64,000 nucleotides of DNA from Glaciecola amylolytica (GCA_003856375.1 CP034120.1:1922001-1986000), one strand, 5' to 3'; counted from the stretch's first letter, positions 25,796 through 34,770 are shown. Program-made: numbers and translations. The notes: generated by a model from the letters alone, not told the origin.

Positions 25796-26605
25796 TTATT
25801 TAGGCATTAGCGATTCGTATGCAGTCTGAATTTCACGGAATTTTTCGCTCATTTGCTTTTGAACTTCCGGTGATTCTTTCATAAAGCGATCGGGATGGGT
25901 TAATTTGACCAATCTGCGGTAAGCAGCTTTCACCTCTTCAATCGAAGCATTTTTCTCCAAACCCAAAACCGTGTAAAAGAAATCCATTCGCGAAGAACTC
26001 GCCTGAGTCTGGTAGCTTCTCTCATTCTTCCGGGTAACTTTCTCCCTGTAAGCAGCTTCAAAATCAGTCAACTCCAAGCCCAATTTCGACATCAAAACCA
26101 ACAAATACCGCTGCTCTTCATCGTTGATTCCTCCGTCATAAACAGCAATTCCGGCCAAAAAGTTGATCAGTCTGACTTTCCAAACCCTGGATAAATGTTG
26201 GTTTACCCAATCTGCCAAGGAATCAATCTTCACGACATGTCTCAATGAATATTTATATGAATCAACTGCGTGGTAGTAAGAATCTCTGAAATGCTGTGCC
26301 AGGTATTTATCCACATAAGCAAACTTGATATAGAAATTATCGGGATCTCTCACTACAATTGCGCCAGAAGCTGCAATAAACAATTCGAAGATATTCTTTT
26401 CCGTCGGCTTGAAATTTTTGGGAATAATTCCTTCATCCCATTGATCATCATTCCGGCTCTGATATACTTTATAAATCACATATATCAAAGTACCAACTGC
26501 CATTGCAGCAAGAATGATATTTGTCCAAAGTCTTTCTGTTTTTGTAAGATCAGCAGCATGAGGAAACCTCAATGAAAGAATTATAAGATGGCTTACTTGT
26601 AACAC
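25796..26605 (-). CDS. membrane-anchored TerB-like/J-domain protein (J3)
   Basis: 269 aa. The membrane helix is at about residues 27-48 (LWTNIILAAMAVGTLIYVIY). The TerB-like domain (RLINFLAGIAVYDGGINDEE) is followed by a J domain (about 205-267) with AYRRLVKLTHPDRF containing HPD. The residues after the anchor (FKPTEKN) match the left-edge gene best, so those two are the closest pair. It starts 9 nt after the DUF3820 gene and ends 8 nt before J2. Confidence 0.85.
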   Translation of the reverse strand: MLQVSHLIILSLRFPHAADLTKTERLWTNIILAAMAVGTLIYVIYKVYQSRNDDQWDEGIIPKNFKPTEKNIFELFIAASGAIVVRDPDNFYIKFAYVDKYLAQHFRDSYYHAVDSYKYSLRHVVKIDSLADWVNQHLSRVWKVRLINFLAGIAVYDGGINDEEQRYLLVLMSKLGLELTDFEAAYREKVTRKNERSYQTQASSSRMDFFYTVLGLEKNASIEEVKAAYRRLVKLTHPDRFMKESPEVQKQMSEKFREIQTAYESLMPK

Positions 26606-26614
26606 TATTCCGGT

Positions 26615-26830
26615 TTAATATTTAGGCATTAGCGGATAAATCAAATGCTCCAGGCCATTCAATTTAATTTCATAAACCAATTCGAGCTGCTGCCCTAATT
26701 TACCGGCAGGAAATCCATTTTGTTTGAACCAAACCAGGTAATTTTCAGGTAAATGAATCAAATATTTGTCCTTGTATTTTCCAAAAGGCATTTTTGTTTT
26801 TGCCAGCAAAACCAATTGATGTTCATCCAT
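26615..26830 (-). CDS. DUF3820 family protein
   Basis: 71 aa. MPFGKYKDKYLIHLPENYLVWF matches the DUF3820 pattern (PFGKYKGxxLxxLPxxYLxWF). The family is also called putative quorum-sensing-regulated virulence factor and often resembles C-terminal parts of exonuclease-like proteins; its function is unsettled. It is a small soluble protein without a signal. It sits between the histidine kinase and J3 with 9-nt gaps on both sides. Confidence 0.85.
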   Translation of the reverse strand: MDEHQLVLLAKTKMPFGKYKDKYLIHLPENYLVWFKQNGFPAGKLGQQLELVYEIKLNGLEHLIYPLMPKY

Positions 26831-26839
26831 TGGGTGAAT

Positions 26840-28042
26840 TTAGCTCAAATTAGCCAAATTAAAGATATAATCTGTACCGGAATTTGATGTTTTCAACTCT
26901 AAATCCCCTTCCAATTGCTCCGACATCGCTTGTATAATCTCTGTCCCGAAAGAAGCAACCGAATTTTCGGCCCAGGTTCCGTTATCGCTGTAATAAAGCA
27001 GAAATCTGGAGGAAGAAGACTGAAGATCCACCAAACGAATCACAATCTTCGGATTTTCCTGATTATGAAATGCATGTTTCAGTGAATTCAACAGTAATTC
27101 GTTGATCAAAAGCGCCAAAGGAACAATGCTTTTGGATTTCATATTTTCCACCCTCACATCAATCTCAAAAGTTGGCTTTTGCTCAATGGAATAACTGGTC
27201 AACAAGCTATCCACCAACGATTTCAGGTATTTTTCCAAATCAAACTTCGACAGAGAGCCCGATTGGTACATTTTCTCATGAATAATAGCCATGGCTGTTA
27301 CCCGATCAATCGCTTCCTGAAAACCACTGCTCTCGGCTCCGGTACTATTAGCCTGCAAACGCAACAAACTGGTAATAATCTGCAGGTTATTCTTTACGCG
27401 GTGGTGAATTTCCCGAAGCATTACTTCCATCTCGGAATTCTGTTTCGAAATGATCTTATTTTGCTCGATCAGAATGTTGTTATTCTCCTGCAATTCTTTT
27501 TCGGAGTATTTGGTTGTCAGAATGTACAGATTCAACAAATACCCGATCGCAAAGCCCACTATTGAGTATTCCGTGATAAAAGTCGCAATATCGTTACCGG
27601 AAAAGACGTCAACGGCCACAATATTCGACTCATGATAGAAAATCAAGTAATAAAACAAAACCAGAAAATGACAGATCAACATTGAAATCCCCCATTTTTT
27701 TCCAAGAATAAAAAAGGTGAAGATGATATTGACAATCATCCACATGGGCGTGAGATAATGTGTGGCTTTCAGAAAAAGAAATGCTCCGGAAACGATACAA
27801 AATGTGATAACCGTACAAATTTTCGCTACGAGTCTGTAGTTTTTGGTGTATTTCAGAAATACGAGTGCAATCAGACACATTCCGACCGCAAAAACATTTG
27901 GTGTTGCACTAAAATGAGCATTGGAATAATTGACAATCGTTACAACGGACATGAGAATGACAAAAAAAATGCACAAGTGTTTTACCAGCTTGTATTTAAT
28001 TTTCTCATGAAAATCAATAAAGTCCCGCTCTAATCTGGCCAT
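26840..28042 (-). CDS. membrane sensor histidine kinase, HisKA_2 type
   Basis: 400 aa. Six hydrophobic segments cover about residues 20-180, with no obvious periplasmic domain, then a short coiled coil (about 185-210). The dimerisation/phosphoacceptor segment is REIHHRVKNNLQIITSLLRLQ (His at about 213), typical of HisKA_2. The ATPase domain has an N-box NELLLNSLKHAF and DNGTW; the G2 part is FGTEIIQAMSEQLEG, degenerate compared with the usual GLGLxLV. No response regulator is adjacent. It is first in the operon with DUF3820 and J3-J2-J1. Confidence 0.88.
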   Translation of the reverse strand: MARLERDFIDFHEKIKYKLVKHLCIFFVILMSVVTIVNYSNAHFSATPNVFAVGMCLIALVFLKYTKNYRLVAKICTVITFCIVSGAFLFLKATHYLTPMWMIVNIIFTFFILGKKWGISMLICHFLVLFYYLIFYHESNIVAVDVFSGNDIATFITEYSIVGFAIGYLLNLYILTTKYSEKELQENNNILIEQNKIISKQNSEMEVMLREIHHRVKNNLQIITSLLRLQANSTGAESSGFQEAIDRVTAMAIIHEKMYQSGSLSKFDLEKYLKSLVDSLLTSYSIEQKPTFEIDVRVENMKSKSIVPLALLINELLLNSLKHAFHNQENPKIVIRLVDLQSSSSRFLLYYSDNGTWAENSVASFGTEIIQAMSEQLEGDLELKTSNSGTDYIFNLANLS

Positions 28043-28140
28043 CCTGTAAATTTCACAGCAAATAAACGCAATTTATTGATTTCCACATTGAAATTCCACA
28101 AAAGAAGTTAGTTCCAAACCACCCTTTCTTCACAAAAAAA

Positions 28141-28175
28141 ACGCTGAAACATTGAGAAAATCAACGAATCAGCGT
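28141..28175 (-). terminator. terminator of pepD
   Basis: ACGCTGA (28141-28147) / TCAGCGT (28169-28175) encloses an inner TTGA/TCAA pair. The A-run to the left is a T-tract on the minus strand. Confidence 0.7.
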
Positions 28176-28208
28176 CTTAAAATCAACTAAAAATAATTTT
28201 CAAAAAAT

Positions 28209-29660
28209 CTATTCAGGAATGCGTTTCAAAACTTCCAGTAAATAATCCCAGAATTTCTGAACGGACGAAATCTGAACACATTCATCCGGAGAATGAGCTC
28301 CGCGGATATTGGGTCCGAACGAAATCATATCCATTCCCGGAAAATGTTTTCCTAAGATTCCACATTCCAAGCCTGCGTGACATGCTTTAATATTTGGTTC
28401 CGACTGGAATTTTTCCCGATACAGATCTGCCATAACATTCAAAATTGCTGAATCTGCATTCGGTTCCCAACCCGGATATTCTCCGCCTTGAACAACTTCT
28501 ACTCCTACACTTTCGAAAGCCGCACGGATGGTATTTGCCACATCCGTTTTGGAAGATTCTACCGAGCTGCGCTGCAAAGATTGTGTTGTAAACTGATCAT
28601 CTCCAACCGTTACTTTTGCCAAACTGGAAGAAGCTTCAACCAAACCTGCAATCGACGGACTCATTCGATAAACACCGTTATGAACCGAATAAAGAGCATT
28701 TACAATTCGTTTAAAATCAGATTGTTTAACTACTCGGCTTAAATCTCCGGTTTCAAACACTGTCCAGTTTGCATCTTTTTCAATCGACTGAAATTCAGCT
28801 GTAATCTGCTCGATGATTTCATCTGCAGCCTGGTGGAATTTCGTTTTATCATCGTCTGAAATGGCTATCACTGCTGTGCTTTCACGCGGGATTGCATTTC
28901 TCAAACTTCCGCCATCCAAAGAACAAAGTCTTACATCAACAGCCGACATGACGTGGTGCAGGAAACGATTCATCCATTTGTTGGCATTTCCTCTTCCCAA
29001 ATGAATATCCATTCCGGAATGTCCGCCCAGCAATCCTCTCAGCTTGATCTCAAAACACAAATAACCGTTCGGAAGATCTTCATAAGTAATCGCTGCACTT
29101 GTATTGGTGTCTATTCCTCCCGCGCATCCAATCGACAATTCATCGTCATCTTCCGTGTCGAGATTCAATAAAATCGTTCCTGAAATATTGGAAGCATCAA
29201 CCTGCAAGGCTCCTGTCATTCCGGTTTCTTCGTCAATGGTAAATAAAGCTTCGATTGCCGGATGCGCAATATCTGTTGATTTCAGGATAGCCATAATCGT
29301 TGCTACCCCAATTCCGTTATCAGCTCCAAGCGTGGTTCCGTTTGCTCTCACCCAATCTCCATCCACAATCATTTCGATTCCCTGTTCGTCAAAATCGAAA
29401 ATAGTTTCGGAATTTTTTTGGTGAACCATGTCCAAATGCGACTGCATCACAATCGTTTGGCGTTTCTCCATTCCGGCTGTTGCCTTCTTTTTGATCACCA
29501 CATTCCCGATATGATCCTGAATCGTCTCCAAACCCAGAGATTTTCCAAAATTGACCATGAATGCAATAACGCGTTCTTCTTTTTTTGACGGGCGTGGAAC
29601 TTCATTTAAATCAGCAAAGTGATTCCACAGAGCGTTGGGTTCTAAATTTCTTACTTCCAT
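28209..29660 (-). CDS. pepD: aminoacyl-histidine dipeptidase (PepD, M20 family)
   Basis: 483 aa, standard for PepD/M20C. Metal-binding segments are MQSHLDMVHQ (His, Asp), LGADNGIGVA and FTIDEETGMTGA (catalytic Glu and ligand Glu). Further on is NLDTEDDDELSIGCAGG, and near the end CHAGLECGI plus MISFGPNIRGAHSPDE. It hydrolyses Xaa-His and related dipeptides in the cytoplasm using zinc. It is a single gene with its own terminator. Confidence 0.95.
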   Translation of the reverse strand: MEVRNLEPNALWNHFADLNEVPRPSKKEERVIAFMVNFGKSLGLETIQDHIGNVVIKKKATAGMEKRQTIVMQSHLDMVHQKNSETIFDFDEQGIEMIVDGDWVRANGTTLGADNGIGVATIMAILKSTDIAHPAIEALFTIDEETGMTGALQVDASNISGTILLNLDTEDDDELSIGCAGGIDTNTSAAITYEDLPNGYLCFEIKLRGLLGGHSGMDIHLGRGNANKWMNRFLHHVMSAVDVRLCSLDGGSLRNAIPRESTAVIAISDDDKTKFHQAADEIIEQITAEFQSIEKDANWTVFETGDLSRVVKQSDFKRIVNALYSVHNGVYRMSPSIAGLVEASSSLAKVTVGDDQFTTQSLQRSSVESSKTDVANTIRAAFESVGVEVVQGGEYPGWEPNADSAILNVMADLYREKFQSEPNIKACHAGLECGILGKHFPGMDMISFGPNIRGAHSPDECVQISSVQKFWDYLLEVLKRIPE

Positions 29661-29754
29661 GTTTTTCTAATTACGAATGCCTAATTACAAAATTGGCACT
29701 CACATTATGTTAACAGCCGGAAATCCTCATTCGACATTCGGAATCAGGAATTAG

Positions 29755-29970
29755 TTAGCTGTTTCTAATATTTACAATTCTATTGATGTACAACTCCTCC
29801 ACTTTTGTTCGTGCCCATGGGGTTTTTCTCAAAAATTTCAGACTGGATTTCACACTGGGTTCATTGATGAAACAATTGATGGGAATTAATTTTCCCAAAC
29901 GCTCGAAACCGAACTCTTCAACAAGTTCCGTTACTATTTTTTCCAATGTTACTCCGTGAAGTGGATCCAT
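29755..29970 (-). CDS. VF530 family DNA-binding protein
   Basis: 71 aa. [20 protein letters not shown] followed by [20 protein letters not shown] and [19 protein letters not shown] matches the VF530 (DUF2132) family essentially end to end. The family is reported to bind double-stranded DNA; its cellular role is unclear. It lies 108 nt downstream of ettA on the same strand, separated by a double hairpin. Confidence 0.9.
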   Translation of the reverse strand: MDPLHGVTLEKIVTELVEEFGFERLGKLIPINCFINEPSVKSSLKFLRKTPWARTKVEELYINRIVNIRNS

Positions 29971-30006
29971 TTTTTTTATTGATAATTGAAAAGAGATTCG
30001 AATTCT

Positions 30007-30060
30007 TCCCCTTTTGAAGGGAGATCGAGGGGATGGCTAAAATTTCGAAAGCCACCCTCC
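30007..30060. terminator. double hairpin downstream of ettA
   Basis: Two hairpins in tandem: CCCTT (30009-30013) / AAGGG (30017-30021), and TGGCT (30034-30038) / AGCCA (30050-30054), extended by GG/CC. On the minus strand they follow the ettA stop. There is no clear T-tract, so it could also be a dispersed intergenic element. Confidence 0.4.
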
Positions 30061-30078
30061 ATAGTCCTCTTTTATTTA

Positions 30079-31761
30079 TTAAACCAGTTTTCTGTACTTA
30101 ATTCTCTTCGGAGCAGCATCTCCAAGGCGCTTACGCTTGTTCTCTTCGTATTCGGAATAAGATCCTTCGAACCAAACAACCTGAGAATCACCTTCAAAAG
30201 CCAAAATGTGCGTACAAATACGATCCAGGAACCAACGGTCGTGGGAAATAACTACCGCACAACCCGCAAAGCTTTCAATTCCTTCTTCCAAGGCACGTAA
30301 AGTGTTCACGTCAATATCATTCGTAGGCTCATCGAGCAAAAGTACATTCGCTTCCGTCATCAACGTCATTGCCAAATGCAAGCGGTTTCTTTCACCTCCG
30401 GAAAGCACTCCTACTTTTTTGCTTTGATCTGATCCCGCGAAATTGAACTTCGACAAATAAGCACGGGCATTGAATTTTTGGTTTCCGATCTCGATAAACT
30501 CGTTTCCGCCTCCAATGACTTCAAATACTGTCTTTTCCGGAGAAATATCTTTGTGAGTCTGATCTACATAACCGATTTTCACCGTTTCACCGATCGCAAA
30601 ATTCCCTTTGTCCGGCTTCAATTCATCCATGATCATTTTGAAGATGGTGGTTTTACCGGCACCATTCGGCCCGATAATTCCAACAATTCCTGCAGGAGGT
30701 AATTTGAAATTCAAATCGTCGTACAACAACTTGTCTCCGAATGCTTTCATGACATGTTCCGCATCGATGACGTTGTTTCCTAAACGAGGACCATTCGGAA
30801 TCGGAATTTCCAATTTCACTTCTTTGTCCTTCATGTCTTCCGACATCATCTTATCGTAGTTCTGAATACGCGCTTTATTTTTCGCATGGCGGCCTTTCGG
30901 GTTCATTCTCACCCACTCCAACTCGCGTGCTAGCATTTTCTGGCGTTTGGATTCGGTTTTTTCTTCCTCTTTCAAACGATTTCCTTTTTGTTCCAACCAG
31001 GAAGAGTAATTCCCTTTCCATGGAATTCCTTCTCCGCGATCCAATTCCAGAATCCATCCGGCAACATTGTCCAGGAAGTAACGGTCGTGGGTTACGGCAA
31101 TCACTGTTCCTTTGTATTGCTGCAAATGCTGCTCTAACCAATCAATCGATTCTGCATCCAAGTGGTTGGTAGGTTCATCCAGCAATAAAATATCCGGATT
31201 TTGCAACAACAAACGACATAAAGCTACTCTGCGTTTTTCTCCACCGGAAAGTGTTTCAATCAATTGATCATCCGGAGGACAACGCAAAGCATCCATTGCG
31301 CGGTCTAACTTATTATCCAATTCCCACGCATCAACAGCGTCGATTTTATCTTGTACAACTCCCTGACGAGCAATCAACTTGTCCATTTTGTCCGGATCGT
31401 TCAATACTTCCTCATCCATGAAAGCAGCGTTGATTTCTTCGTATTCCTTTAAAATATCTACGATATCCTGAACACCTTCCATCACGACCTCTTTCACCGT
31501 TTTCTTCAAATCCAATTCAGGTTCCTGCGGCAAATAACCAACAGAATATCCCGGTGAAAAAACCACATCGCCCTGATACGATTTATCCAGGCCTGCAATA
31601 ATTTTCATCACGGTAGATTTACCCGAACCGTTCAAACCGATGATTCCGATCTTTGCTCCATAGAAAAAAGACAGGTAGATATTTTTAATGATTTGTTTTC
31701 CCTGTGGAGTCACTTTGGAAACTCCAACCATGGAAAATATGATTTTTTTATCGTCTGACAT
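30079..31761 (-). CDS. ettA: energy-dependent translational throttle ATPase EttA
   Basis: 560 aa. There are two ABC-F ATPase domains. The first has Walker A GLNGSGKST, signature LSGGEKRRV and LLLDEPTNHLD; the second has GPNGAGKTT, LSGGERNRL and LLLDEPTNDID. The linker between (KQKMLARELEWVRMNPKGRH) is the EttA P-site tRNA interaction motif region. The C-terminus carries YSEYEENKRKRLGD. EttA gates the first elongation step on the ribosome according to ATP/ADP. Its -7 box TATCTTTG is at 31780-31787, giving a leader of about 15 nt. Confidence 0.95.
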   Translation of the reverse strand: MSDDKKIIFSMVGVSKVTPQGKQIIKNIYLSFFYGAKIGIIGLNGSGKSTVMKIIAGLDKSYQGDVVFSPGYSVGYLPQEPELDLKKTVKEVVMEGVQDIVDILKEYEEINAAFMDEEVLNDPDKMDKLIARQGVVQDKIDAVDAWELDNKLDRAMDALRCPPDDQLIETLSGGEKRRVALCRLLLQNPDILLLDEPTNHLDAESIDWLEQHLQQYKGTVIAVTHDRYFLDNVAGWILELDRGEGIPWKGNYSSWLEQKGNRLKEEEKTESKRQKMLARELEWVRMNPKGRHAKNKARIQNYDKMMSEDMKDKEVKLEIPIPNGPRLGNNVIDAEHVMKAFGDKLLYDDLNFKLPPAGIVGIIGPNGAGKTTIFKMIMDELKPDKGNFAIGETVKIGYVDQTHKDISPEKTVFEVIGGGNEFIEIGNQKFNARAYLSKFNFAGSDQSKKVGVLSGGERNRLHLAMTLMTEANVLLLDEPTNDIDVNTLRALEEGIESFAGCAVVISHDRWFLDRICTHILAFEGDSQVVWFEGSYSEYEENKRKRLGDAAPKRIKYRKLV

Positions 31762-31779
31762 ATTGAATTTTTAGGAAAA

Positions 31780-31787
31780 CAAAGATA
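31780..31787 (-). promoter_or_regulatory. -7 promoter box of ettA
   Basis: TATCTTTG on the minus strand, 18 nt before the ATG at 31761. Confidence 0.5.
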
Positions 31788-31833
31788 ACATTCTATGTGA
31801 AAAATTCGTTTAAAATCAAGGTTTATAAACAAA

Positions 31834-31874
31834 AAAGAGTCCGTCATCCCAATTGCGGGAGACGGACTCTTTTG
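31834..31874. terminator. strong bidirectional terminator
   Basis: AAAAGAGTCCGTC (31834-31846) pairs with GACGGACTCTTTT (31862-31874), with an inner TCCC/GGGA pair. It ends the membrane-protein cluster on the minus strand and lies 47 nt upstream of the ettA promoter. Confidence 0.88.
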
Positions 31875-31892
31875 ATCATATCGTTTTTTAAT

Positions 31893-32336
31893 CTAGAATG
31901 CTCGATCCATGTCCAGCCTTGCGAGAACAAATATGTAAATGATGTACAACACAACCATTACAATAGTATAGATTCCGGAAAACTTGAACAGCGATTTCAT
32001 ATTCTGGATCGCGTAATCAAATTCTCCCTGTTTATTGGAGCCCAATCCTTTCTCAGTTGCAATAGCAAAACGAATCAGATACAAAGCAGGAAACAGCATG
32101 ACGATTGTCAAAACCACATAGATCAGAGATACCAAAACCAATGGTCCATATCCGCTTGCCATGGAAGTAACTACCAGAAACAAGGAAGCAATTCCCAATA
32201 TTCCGACAAAGATAAATCCCATAATAGCTAAAAATCTAGCCCATTGTGCGGTTATCATTAAATTCTCCTTGATAGAACTGGTAATTCTCAGTTTATCACT
32301 CTCCAATTCAATATTTTGATCCAGTGTATCTGACAT
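31893..32336 (-). CDS. small integral membrane protein (DUF5362-like)
   Basis: 147 aa with a cytoplasmic-looking N-terminus (SDTLDQNIELESDKLRITSS) and about four membrane helices, starting FLAIMGFIFVGILGIASLFL. The pattern (LKITSSIKENL, then ARFLAIMGFI) resembles the DUF5362 membrane family; this is my recollection, with moderate support. Function unknown. Last of three closely spaced membrane-protein genes (21 nt after the previous one), ended by a strong terminator. Confidence 0.65.
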   Translation of the reverse strand: MSDTLDQNIELESDKLRITSSIKENLMITAQWARFLAIMGFIFVGILGIASLFLVVTSMASGYGPLVLVSLIYVVLTIVMLFPALYLIRFAIATEKGLGSNKQGEFDYAIQNMKSLFKFSGIYTIVMVVLYIIYIFVLARLDMDRAF

Positions 32337-32357
32337 TAGATGGGTTTTGTATTAAAA

Positions 32358-32831
32358 TTAATCCAATAAATCTGTGCTTGTGCTAAATCCTCCTACTCTT
32401 TTCGTAGCGATCAACTCATTTTTATACTCAGCCATTTTTACCCAAAAAATGATGAATAAAATAAGATTTGCAAGACCTGCAAGACCACCAAGGAACGGAA
32501 TCCATCCACAAAGCCCTAATATCGGCATGGTGATTCCAATTGAACGTCCAAAGTCTCCGCCTTTTGCAATTCCTCTTTCTGCATATTCTTTTTTAACCGA
32601 ATCAGAAATTTTCGGATACAAAATGAAGGGATAAATCATATTAAATAAAGGGATGAACATCAGCCATACATTCGACGGCTCAACTTCTCTGTTAGATGGG
32701 GAAATCTCTTTAAGAAGATTTTGCAGATTCAGTAAATACAAAACCGCAATAAAAATTGCGACCGCTAATACAATCAGCGCAAAAATCAACATTCCACCAA
32801 TAAAAACGCTGTCTAAATTGTTTGAATACAT
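32358..32831 (-). CDS. small integral membrane protein with LIPLFN motif
   Basis: 157 aa with about four hydrophobic segments. The segment LLKEISPSNREVEPSNVWLM, then FIPLFNMIYPFILYPKISDS and VKKEYAERGI, is a pattern I recall from small membrane proteins in many bacteria (VSPxNRxMxPGxVWLxxIPLFN). The family has no assigned function. It is co-directional with and 21 nt before the gene at 31893-32336. Confidence 0.65.
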   Translation of the reverse strand: MYSNNLDSVFIGGMLIFALIVLAVAIFIAVLYLLNLQNLLKEISPSNREVEPSNVWLMFIPLFNMIYPFILYPKISDSVKKEYAERGIAKGGDFGRSIGITMPILGLCGWIPFLGGLAGLANLILFIIFWVKMAEYKNELIATKRVGGFSTSTDLLD

Positions 32832-32874
32832 AAGTAATAGAAATTAAAAAATTAATTAATCGGTGAATATAATA

Positions 32875-33342
32875 TTAAAAATCAACAGAAATAGGTTTTT
32901 TATTGAGCTTCCCCATTTCTATTGCGTACATGATAATGAATGCAATTGGAAACAAATTTGCCAGCAGTCCGAAAAATATTCCACTGCCGAAAGATTTCGT
33001 TAATGCAAGCATCGTGTAAATGGAATAAACAACCGGAGGAAATTCTCCCAGAAGATAGATCCAAAATCCCCAGCGTTTCAGACGGAACATAAAAAAGGCT
33101 CCTACCGAACACAAAAGAGGACTTAAAATTCCGAAACCGAAAAAATACACTCCGGATTCAGCAGACACATGCTGAAAGGCTTTAAAAAAGTCTGAAACGG
33201 CCAGTGAAAGCAGAATAATCACCAATGAATAAAGTGATCCGATCCAGGTCAGAATACAAATCACCAATAGCAATATGGATCGTTTGTTCTTTAACTGAAC
33301 TTCGAGACTGTCAACCGATTCTTCTGTTTTCCAATTTTCCAT
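32875..33342 (-). CDS. small integral membrane protein
   Basis: 155 aa. A polar N-terminus is followed by four helices beginning SILLLVICILTWIGSLYSLV. This start resembles the neighbour at 33406-33822 (FLTVLCILTFIGSGLATL), so the two are paralogues. LKRWGFWIYLLGEFPPVVYS also parallels MKKSGYYMYAGANVIAF. Function unknown. It probably leads the three-gene group down to 31893. Confidence 0.65.
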   Translation of the reverse strand: MENWKTEESVDSLEVQLKNKRSILLLVICILTWIGSLYSLVIILLSLAVSDFFKAFQHVSAESGVYFFGFGILSPLLCSVGAFFMFRLKRWGFWIYLLGEFPPVVYSIYTMLALTKSFGSGIFFGLLANLFPIAFIIMYAIEMGKLNKKPISVDF

Positions 33343-33358
33343 GTATCATTCCAATAAA

Positions 33359-33388
33359 AAAGCTGCCCTGAAAATTCAAGACAGCTTT
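33359..33388 (-). terminator. terminator after the gene at 33406-33822
   Basis: AAAGCTG (33359-33365) / CAGCTTT (33382-33388) has an inner TGAA/TTCA pair. An A-run on the left gives a T-tract on the minus strand. Confidence 0.7.
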
Positions 33389-33405
33389 CCAAATAAAGTG
33401 TTTAC

Positions 33406-33822
33406 TTATTTTAAATGCTTCAAGTTCAATCCGTAAAGAACCAAGAACAATACTAACCAAACCAATCCCATTACCTGGAACGGTACACCTAGCATAGCGA
33501 TCGGCAAGATGAATGCGATTACGTTTGCACCTGCATACATGTAGTATCCAGACTTCTTCATTTTCCACATTTGAATTGCTCCGAAAAGAGAAACAAATGA
33601 TAAAATAAAGCTAATAATGAAGAATGCAACACCTGCAGAAGCTAAAGCTTCCATTCCAGGCATACTTGACATAATTCCTACCACGATTCCTGAAGCGATT
33701 GATGCTAACAAGAAAATTAAAGTTGCTAATCCTGAACCGATGAAAGTAAGGATACATAATACTGTTAAAAAAACAGGTCTTTTTGGCGCTGCCGATGTTG
33801 TTGCGTCTAATGTTTCTGACAT
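33406..33822 (-). CDS. small integral membrane protein, paralogue of 32875-33342
   Basis: 138 aa with four predicted helices (FLTVLCILTFIGSGLATLIF; VAFFIISFILSFVSLFGAI; YMYAGANVIAFILPIAM; VWLVLFLVLYGLNL). The N-terminus is short and Ala/Thr-rich (SETLDATTSAAPKRP) and shares SDTLD/SETLD with the gene at 31893. It is separated from its paralogue by a terminator, so it may be transcribed alone. Function unknown. The upstream 33823-34089 gap is A/T-rich with no clear box. Confidence 0.68.
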   Translation of the reverse strand: MSETLDATTSAAPKRPVFLTVLCILTFIGSGLATLIFLLASIASGIVVGIMSSMPGMEALASAGVAFFIISFILSFVSLFGAIQMWKMKKSGYYMYAGANVIAFILPIAMLGVPFQVMGLVWLVLFLVLYGLNLKHLK

Positions 33823-34089
33823 AATTATAAATTTTGAGTTACACGGCGAAAATAATATCTTTATTTTTAGATTGAATCACATTGTTAAAAAAAGTGAATA
33901 TTTTTTATTCAACGATTTAAGTTAATAACCCCGAATAACTCCATATTCATTAGGGTTTCAAGGTTAAAAACAGGCTTAAAAACGGATGATTAATTTTCAA
34001 AATAAAGACTTTGTTAACAATCTGTCGGAATAAAACATGTTATTAAACCAATTTAAAACACAACTAACTGTTAAAATTTTAATTTTATC

Positions 34090-34707
34090 ATGAAAAAAAT
34101 AATCCCGCTTCTTGGAATTCTTGCATTTTTCGCTGCCAATTCGTGTAAGAAAAAAGATTTAACCTATCAAATCAAAGGAACAATTTATGATTCATCCTTT
34201 AATTCTCCGCTTGCCGGAGCCCAAGTAGTCATCTCCGCATCATCATCCGGTTCTGCACTTTCTACTCTGACGACATTGACAACCGATGCCAGCGGAAATT
34301 ACAGTTATGAACTGAAACGCGACAAATACCAAAGTATCACTATTGCGGTTACTAAAAGCAATTATTTCTCAGATGGTTCAACAACAACCTTAGATAATTT
34401 ATCTCTGGAAGATGACAATGCTTTTAATTACAATATGTATGCGAGATCGTGGGTCAGACTGCATTTTGTGAGTGACGGAACAAAAGTGATCAAGTATTAC
34501 AAACAAGGTGGTAAAAACGGATGCGCTGAGTGCTGCCCGACAGGAGAAATTCAACTGAATAACATAACGGACCAATCTGTTTACTGCATCAACGATGGAA
34601 ACACTCCTTATAAAATTTTCTACGATGTGCAGGGAACAACCAATAACGGTACATTGGAGGTTATTACCGCTCCTTTCGACACGACGGAATTGCTGATCAG
34701 CTATTAG
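34090..34707 (+). CDS. lipoprotein with carboxypeptidase-regulatory-like domain
   Basis: 205 aa. The signal peptide ends AANSC followed by KKKD, a probable lipobox. Residues 25-110 form a beta-sandwich of the CarboxypepD_reg/Ig type (YQIKGTIYDSSFNSPLAGAQ, then TTDASGNYSYELKRDKY). The C-terminal part has a Cys cluster (GCAECCPTG), possibly a disulfide loop. A surface or periplasmic lipoprotein of unknown function. It is a single gene; a weak hairpin follows at 34771. Confidence 0.7.
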   Translation: MKKIIPLLGILAFFAANSCKKKDLTYQIKGTIYDSSFNSPLAGAQVVISASSSGSALSTLTTLTTDASGNYSYELKRDKYQSITIAVTKSNYFSDGSTTTLDNLSLEDDNAFNYNMYARSWVRLHFVSDGTKVIKYYKQGGKNGCAECCPTGEIQLNNITDQSVYCINDGNTPYKIFYDVQGTTNNGTLEVITAPFDTTELLISY

Positions 34708-34770
34708 AAGGCACATTGTAATCAATATTCCTTTCTATCCGTTGCATAACCGTTAAAAACCGTTAGAGGT

